Source: PALSA-1004 sp947474275 (GTDB lineage: Bacteria > Pseudomonadota > Gammaproteobacteria > Burkholderiales > SG8-41). From it: a stretch of 9,400 bases of DNA. The notes under the pieces were generated by a model. The model had not been told where the DNA came from. It searched no databases and worked only from the letters and a program-made list of their open reading frames with translations. A program made the translations under genes and the position numbers. Location: contig CANJHY010000176.1 of the NCBI GenBank assembly GCA_947474275.1, positions 1-9,400 on the forward strand. Reading direction: 5' to 3'. Shown here piece after piece: positions 6,064 to 9,400 of this stretch (its first letter is position 1; each line of letters opens with the position of its first letter).

Positions 6064-7023
6064 TTATTCCATGTTCAGGTTCAGCTCGCGCGTGAGTCTG
6101 CTCCACTTGTCCATGTCGGTGCGGATAAATTGCGCGAACTCCACCGGCGTATCGCCGACCGGATCGAGGCCGAGGGTCAGACATTGCTCGATCACCTTCG
6201 GCTGCTTGAGCAATTTCACCACCTCGGCATTGAGACGGTTGATTGCTTCCACCGGCGTACCGGCCGGCGCCACCAGACCGGCAAGACCGCTCGCCGAAAA
6301 TCCCGGATAGCCCTGCTCCGCAATCGTCGCCACGTCAGGCACGCTGATCGAGCGTTGCAGGCTGGACACGCCGATTGCGCGCAGGCGCCCCGCTTTGACA
6401 TACGAAAGCGCAGACGGAATCGTGTTGAACGACACTGCCACCTCGCCGGCCAGCAGCGCAGTCGCCGAGACGCCGCCGCTTTTGTATGGCACATGCACGA
6501 GGTCGATCTTCGCGGTCCGCTTGAACAGTTCCATCGCCAGATGCGAACTCGCGCCGTGGCCACCGGAACCATAATTGATCGCGCCCGGTCGCGCACGCGC
6601 CAGCCGCACGAACTCCGGCAGCCTCCTCACCGGTAGCGACGGGTGGATCACCAGCAAATTTGAAATCGTCATCACCAGACTGACCGGCGCGAAATCGCGG
6701 ATGGTGTCGTACGGCAGTTTTTTGTACATGCCCGGATTCACCGTGTGCCCCGAATTAACCATCAATATGGTGTAACCGTCGGACGGCGCTTTAGCAGTGA
6801 TCTCGGTGCCGACCACGCCGTTGGCGCCGGGCCGGTTGTCGATCATGACGCGCTGTCCGAGGCCCTCGGACAACGCCTGCACGATTACGCGCGCCGTGAC
6901 ATCGGTGCCGCCACCGGGTGAAAAACCAACGATCATGCGCACCGGCTTGAGCGGAAAATTTTGCGCCAGTGCGCCACCGCACACCGCAAGCAACAGACAC
7001 AGCACCGCGCGCCAGCCAATCAT
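6064..7023 (-). CDS. TTT-family (Bug) periplasmic solute-binding protein A
   Basis: A 319-aa Bug/TctC-type binding protein and the first gene of the selenoprotein operon. The signal peptide is clear: a hydrophobic core at about 6-18 and cleavage near ALA/QNFPLKP (20-21). Family motifs in order are VRMIVGFSPGGGTDVTAR (about 28-45), MIDNRPGANGVVG (60-72), KAPSDGYTIL, RDFAPV (109-114), ARPGAINYGSGG, SHLAMELF and HVPYKSGG (177-184). This one matches the family consensus best of the three in the operon. The ATG at 7023 has GGAG seven to ten bases upstream. The mature protein would capture a small ligand, probably a carboxylate, in the periplasm. The TctA/TctB membrane subunits are not encoded here, which is common for Bug genes: many are orphans that may share permeases or act as sensors. 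The fusion selenoprotein begins 27 bases after its stop. Confidence 0.93.
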   Translation of the reverse strand: MIGWRAVLCLLLAVCGGALAQNFPLKPVRMIVGFSPGGGTDVTARVIVQALSEGLGQRVMIDNRPGANGVVGTEITAKAPSDGYTILMVNSGHTVNPGMYKKLPYDTIRDFAPVSLVMTISNLLVIHPSLPVRRLPEFVRLARARPGAINYGSGGHGASSHLAMELFKRTAKIDLVHVPYKSGGVSATALLAGEVAVSFNTIPSALSYVKAGRLRAIGVSSLQRSISVPDVATIAEQGYPGFSASGLAGLVAPAGTPVEAINRLNAEVVKLLKQPKVIEQCLTLGLDPVGDTPVEFAQFIRTDMDKWSRLTRELNLNME

Positions 7024-7305
7024 ATCGAACTCCGTTCAGTTTTCTGCCAGCGCCCATCTTAAACCGTCGCGACTGCAGCCGCGCGCGACGCATCGCGCTC
7101 ATGCCATAATGAGGCGATGATCAAATGGCGAATAAGAAATTTAAACGCCTCTTTTGACTGTCCGCGACTAGATCGCCGGCCCGACAAGCGCTCAATCGGA
7201 CGGTAATTGCAAAACATTCCCCGATAATTCGCCGCTCGCGATGCCTATTTGAGCCCTACACCGTCCCAAATCGCCTCACTCCGACCGCTTAACACGAGCG
7301 CAGGC
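7024..7305. other. Gene-free leader between the operon and the second IS remnant
   Basis: I see no supported gene on either strand here. The stretch is locally more AT-rich (around 7105-7160 and 7200-7230) than the flanking genes, consistent with a promoter and 5' leader for the minus-strand operon. I found no clear riboswitch, operator palindrome or tRNA. Confidence 0.6.
7167..7195 (-). promoter_or_regulatory. Possible sigma70-type promoter for the six-gene operon
   Basis: On the minus strand, TTGAGC (7195-7190) and TCTAGT (7172-7167) are 17 bases apart and each matches four of six consensus bases. It lies about 145 bases before the first start codon at 7023. The match is weak and GC-rich genomes give such hits by chance. 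Confidence 0.2.
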
Positions 7306-7480
7306 CGCGAGGGATCGGCAGCCACGCAACACAGGGCCGTTCTTGTCGTGAGGATCAGGCCGCCTGAAAGAGATCCAGCGGCCGCGGCAGCGAGCGTGCA
7401 GGCAAACCCAGATGCGTGAGGATCCTGACAATCACCGCCGGTTCCTCGATGGCGGCGATGCTCCTGAGCTCGCCGCCGCT
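7306..7480 (-). pseudogene. IS91-like transposase, C-terminal remnant (copy 2)
   Basis: This is a shorter copy of the remnant at 1-175, in the same orientation and at a constant offset of 7305 bases without gaps. About 41 C-terminal residues survive, from GGEL through IAAIEEPAVIVRILTHLGLPAR to LDLFQAA and a stop at 7355-7357. A 52-base block is identical in both copies (85-136 and 7390-7441). Similarity continues past the stop into the 3' flank down to 7306, so the repeat is of element DNA and not only of protein. Upstream of 7480 the transposase sequence ends abruptly. Confidence 0.75.
7306..7480. repeat. Direct repeat of IS91-like 3' end, copy 2 (partner 1-175)
   Basis: This is the second copy of the gap-free direct repeat, containing the identical 52-base core at 7390-7441. 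It lies directly upstream of the operon's leader region. Confidence 0.8.
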
Positions 7481-7520
7481 CGTAGAAACAGGTTGCCGGC
7501 ATGCCGGTCGGCCGCCCCGC

Positions 7521-7808
7521 TCACAACAACCCCCGCTCCGCAAACGACAACACCGCGCTGCCTGCCACAATAAAGTGATCGAGCACGCGGATATCGACCA
7601 GCGCCAGCGCCTGCCGCAATGCCTACGTCAGCGTTTCATCAGCGTGGCTCGGTTCGGCCACGCCCGACGGATGGTTGTGCGCGAGGATCACCGCACCCGC
7701 GTTGTGATGCAGCGCGCGCTTGACCACCTCGCGTGGATAGGCGCTGGTTTGCGTCAGTGTGCCGCGAAACAATTCCTCGATCGTAATCACGCGGTTTTGT
7801 GCAGCTGA
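7521..7808 (-). pseudogene. radC: RadC family (JAB/MPN+) C-terminal remnant with premature TAG
   Basis: On the minus strand the sequence reads QNRVITIEELFRGTL, then SAYPREVVKRALHHNAGAVI, then LAHNHPSGVAEPSHADETLT, a TAG at 7623-7625, then ALRQALALVDIRVLDHFIV and a final TGA at 7521-7523. AHNHPSG....D is the JAMM/MPN+ metal-binding motif of RadC-like proteins. About 93 codons remain of a family usually near 220-230 aa; the N-terminal helix-hairpin-helix part is missing, ending at about 7808 where the next gene's upstream region begins. The TAG probably arose from a CAG glutamine codon. RadC-like genes are often found near mobile elements. It is a pseudogene unless amber suppression occurs, for which there is no sign. 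Confidence 0.82.
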
Positions 7809-7809
7809 C

Positions 7810-7836
7810 TTTACATTGGCATACCGATGGTTTAAT
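7810..7836 (+). promoter_or_regulatory. Possible promoter for the NIPSNAP gene
   Basis: TTTACA (7810-7815) and TTTAAT (7831-7836) each match five of six sigma70 consensus bases, but the spacing is 15 bases, shorter than the ideal 17. It lies about 60 bases before the start codon at 7896, in the only AT-rich patch upstream of the gene. Confidence 0.3.
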
Positions 7837-7895
7837 TTCGTTCGCTGGCGCGCACGAATCGTTGCGGCCGAATATTTTGATTACGGAGGAAACAA

Positions 7896-8285
7896 ATGAT
7901 CATCGAAGAACGGATGTACACGCTGCATACCCACCGCGTGCCAGATTTTCTGAAGATTTACGAGCGCGAGGGGCTACCCGTGATCACCCGACATCTCGGC
8001 AACATGATCGGCTTTTATGTCAGCGAAGTCGGCATGCAGAACATGATTGTTCACATCTGGGCGTACGAAGACTGGCAGGACCGCGAACGCCGCCGCAAGG
8101 GGCTGTTTACCGACCCGAAGTGGCTCGCCTACCGTATCAAGAACGAGGAAAAGATACTGCTGCAGGAAACGCGCATTATGAAGCCGACTGGCTTTTTCGA
8201 GCCGGTGCTGCGCGCCATGATCAATGGCGGCAAATCGGTCGATCTCACGAAGCGCGCTCCTACGAAGGCGAAGAAGAAGCGCTGA
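7896..8285 (+). CDS. NIPSNAP family protein
   Basis: A 129-aa protein whose first 105 or so residues match the NIPSNAP dimeric alpha/beta-barrel fold. It opens MIIEERMYTLHTHRVPDFL (the conserved strand and first helix), then LGNMIGFYVSEVG, IVHIWAYEDWQDRERRRK (the conserved W-x-Y-x-D-x-x-x-R block) and a terminal ETRIMKPTGF. Bacterial NIPSNAP proteins are small, cytoplasmic and often sit beside catabolic genes; their reaction is mostly unknown. The tail is unusually basic (KRAPTKAKKKR). The start is well supported by GGAGGA at 7885-7890, five bases before the ATG. The gene is monocistronic, opposite to its neighbours, and converges on Bug protein D with only 12 bases between stops. It lies next to mobile-element debris, so its 5' side may be rearranged. 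Confidence 0.9.
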   Translation: MIIEERMYTLHTHRVPDFLKIYEREGLPVITRHLGNMIGFYVSEVGMQNMIVHIWAYEDWQDRERRRKGLFTDPKWLAYRIKNEEKILLQETRIMKPTGFFEPVLRAMINGGKSVDLTKRAPTKAKKKR

Positions 8286-8297
8286 GCCGCGCGCCGG

Positions 8298-9263
8298 CTA
8301 CTGGTCGGCCTTGATGTTTGCTTCCTTGATCAGCTTGGCCCACATCGCGGTCTCCCGCCCGATGTGGGCTTTGAACTCACCCGAATTCTTGTAGGCGGCT
8401 TCAAGGCCCTGACGGGCGAGGTTGTCGATTACCTCCTGCGCGTTGATCGCGCGCGCGGCCTCGCGGCCGATCACATCGACAATGCGCGCCGGCGTTCTCG
8501 CCGGCACGAACAAGCCGTACCACGAAGCCATCTCAAAATCCGGATAACCCTGCTCGGCAATCGTCGGGATGTCCGGTGCGATCGCCGCACGTTTGAGTCC
8601 GGCGACGCCGAGCGCGCGTAGCCGCCCGGCGCGCGCCTGCGGCGCTGCCAATAACAAATTAGCGAACATGATTTGCACTTCGCCGGCGATCACTGCATTG
8701 GTAGCTGGCGCGCCGCCCTTGTAGGGCACGTGCACGATGTCGATACCGGCGCGCGATTTAAAGAGTTCTGCAGCGAGGTGCGAGGGCGCGCCGGTGCCGC
8801 CGCCCGACGAGAAGTTGAGCGTACCCGGGCGAGCGCGGGCGAGCCCGACAAAGTCCTTCAACGTTTCCGCTTTCACCGTAGGGTGCAGCACCAGCACGTA
8901 CTGGCCGGCGGTAACCATAGCGATCGGCGCAAAGTCGCGCTGAGGGTTGTAGGGCAGTTTATAGAGCAGCGGGTTGGCCGTTATGCTGGTGCTCAAGCCG
9001 AGCAGCACGGTTTGTCCGTCCGGATTTGACTGCGCGACGAGTTCGGCGGCGATGTTGCCCGCTGCGCCCGGGCGGTTGTCGAGCACCCACGGCTGCCCCA
9101 GTGCTTCTAGGAACTTCGGCGTGAAGGCACGCGCGGCGGCGTCGGCGGCGCCGCCCGGCGCCTGCGGAATCAGCAACCGCACCGGGCGGTCGGGGCGCCA
9201 GCCGCCGTCGGCGGCCACTGCGTTGACGGCGAATGCAAGGGCGAACAGAGCAATCGCCTTCAT
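8298..9263 (-). CDS. TTT-family (Bug) periplasmic solute-binding protein D
   Basis: A 321-aa Bug/TctC-type binding protein. The signal peptide has one Lys at position 2, a hydrophobic core at about 4-17 and probable cleavage near AVAA/DGG (about residue 18-20). Family motifs follow: RPVRLLIPQAPGGAADAAAR (about 26-45), VLDNRPGAAGN (60-70), RDFAPIA (109-115), ARPGTLNFSSGGG, SHLAAELF and HVPYKGGAPA (178-187). The ATG at 9263 overlaps the TGA of the upstream cupin gene as ATGA, which fixes the start and suggests coupled translation. It belongs to a different transcription unit from Bug proteins A-C, beyond the mobile-element debris. The binding partner is unknown; pairing with a cupin suggests a small catabolic or metabolite-handling locus. 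Confidence 0.93.
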   Translation of the reverse strand: MKAIALFALAFAVNAVAADGGWRPDRPVRLLIPQAPGGAADAAARAFTPKFLEALGQPWVLDNRPGAAGNIAAELVAQSNPDGQTVLLGLSTSITANPLLYKLPYNPQRDFAPIAMVTAGQYVLVLHPTVKAETLKDFVGLARARPGTLNFSSGGGTGAPSHLAAELFKSRAGIDIVHVPYKGGAPATNAVIAGEVQIMFANLLLAAPQARAGRLRALGVAGLKRAAIAPDIPTIAEQGYPDFEMASWYGLFVPARTPARIVDVIGREAARAINAQEVIDNLARQGLEAAYKNSGEFKAHIGRETAMWAKLIKEANIKADQ

Positions 9264-9400
9264 TCGTCAACCCCGAATTTTTCAATAGCGGTGACGAGTT
9301 CATCGTCGTACTGGCCGTCGATCAGCACGTACATCAAACGCACTTTCTTTCCCGAGCGGTTGCTCCATGCATGATGCGTGCCGCGCTGGATGACGACGTC
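9260..9400 (-). CDS. Cupin-domain protein, C-terminal end (partial)
   Basis: Only the last 46 codons are in the window; the gene continues beyond the right edge. They read DVVIQRGTHHAWSNRSGKKVRLMYVLIDGQYDDELVTAIEKF in outline, and end at a TGA at 9260-9262. The QRGTHHAW(S/x)N block is the second conserved cupin motif, with a metal-type His, as seen in small single-domain cupins of the kind found next to aromatic and hydroxy-acid catabolism genes. The stop overlaps the ATG of Bug protein D. The N-terminal motif and length cannot be judged. Confidence 0.75.
   Translation of the reverse strand, partial: DVVIQRGTHHAWSNRSGKKVRLMYVLIDGQYDDELVTAIEKFGVDE

Noticed and set aside
7125..7157. A 10-codon plus-strand mini frame (MANKKFKRLF) in the leader region
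   Set aside because: It is too short, has no clear ribosome binding site, and runs opposite to the operon; nothing beyond chance supports it.
1..9400. CRISPR arrays, tRNA or rRNA genes, and phage genes
   Set aside because: I saw no regularly spaced repeats, no cloverleaf or rRNA-like stretches, and no phage structural or integrase motifs.

Overview
The window is GC-rich and typical of a betaproteobacterium. It carries four Bug-type periplasmic binding proteins of the tripartite tricarboxylate transporter (TTT) family, an expansion best known in Burkholderiales such as Bordetella, Cupriavidus and Comamonadaceae. No rRNA, tRNA or other taxonomic marker is present, so the lineage is inferred from gene content alone.

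Layout, left to right. Positions 1-345 hold the 3' end of a degenerate IS91-like transposase (minus strand), which abuts a truncated, stop-interrupted dienelactone hydrolase (plus strand, to 636). A strong UUCG-loop terminator follows. Positions 751-7023 are one tightly packed minus-strand operon, transcribed right to left: Bug protein A (7023-6064), a UGSC-family selenoprotein fused to a large C-terminal domain (6036-4348), Bug protein B (4340-3366), a stand-alone copy of that C-terminal domain (3345-2275), a stand-alone UGSC-family selenoprotein (2261-1728), and Bug protein C (1731-751). Positions 7024-7305 have no gene. Positions 7306-7480 repeat the IS91-like 3' end in the same orientation as the first copy. 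Positions 7521-7808 hold a RadC remnant with a premature TAG. A NIPSNAP-family gene (plus) follows at 7896-8285. Then comes a minus-strand pair: the end of a cupin protein (running off the right edge) overlapping the start of Bug protein D (9263-8298).

The central result is that two genes of the operon each contain one in-frame UGA. In both cases it lies in the context G-x-G-A-[UGA]-G-(S/N)-C, the defining motif of the UGSC (seleno)protein family. A conventional reading breaks each gene into two pieces. Read as selenocysteine (Sec), each gives one collinear protein: 177 aa with Sec96, and 562 aa with Sec106. A perfect 8-bp stem with a 3-nt loop lies 12 nt after the second UGA and is a good candidate bacterial SECIS element.

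The operon has two versions of the same module: UGSC domain plus large domain, fused in one and split with reversed gene order in the other. Three Bug solute-binding proteins are interleaved with them. I infer a periplasmic capture system for organic acid-like ligands coupled to a selenium-dependent redox or catalytic protein of unknown reaction. No TTT membrane subunits (TctA/TctB) and no Sec machinery (selA, selB, selC, selD) lie in the window.
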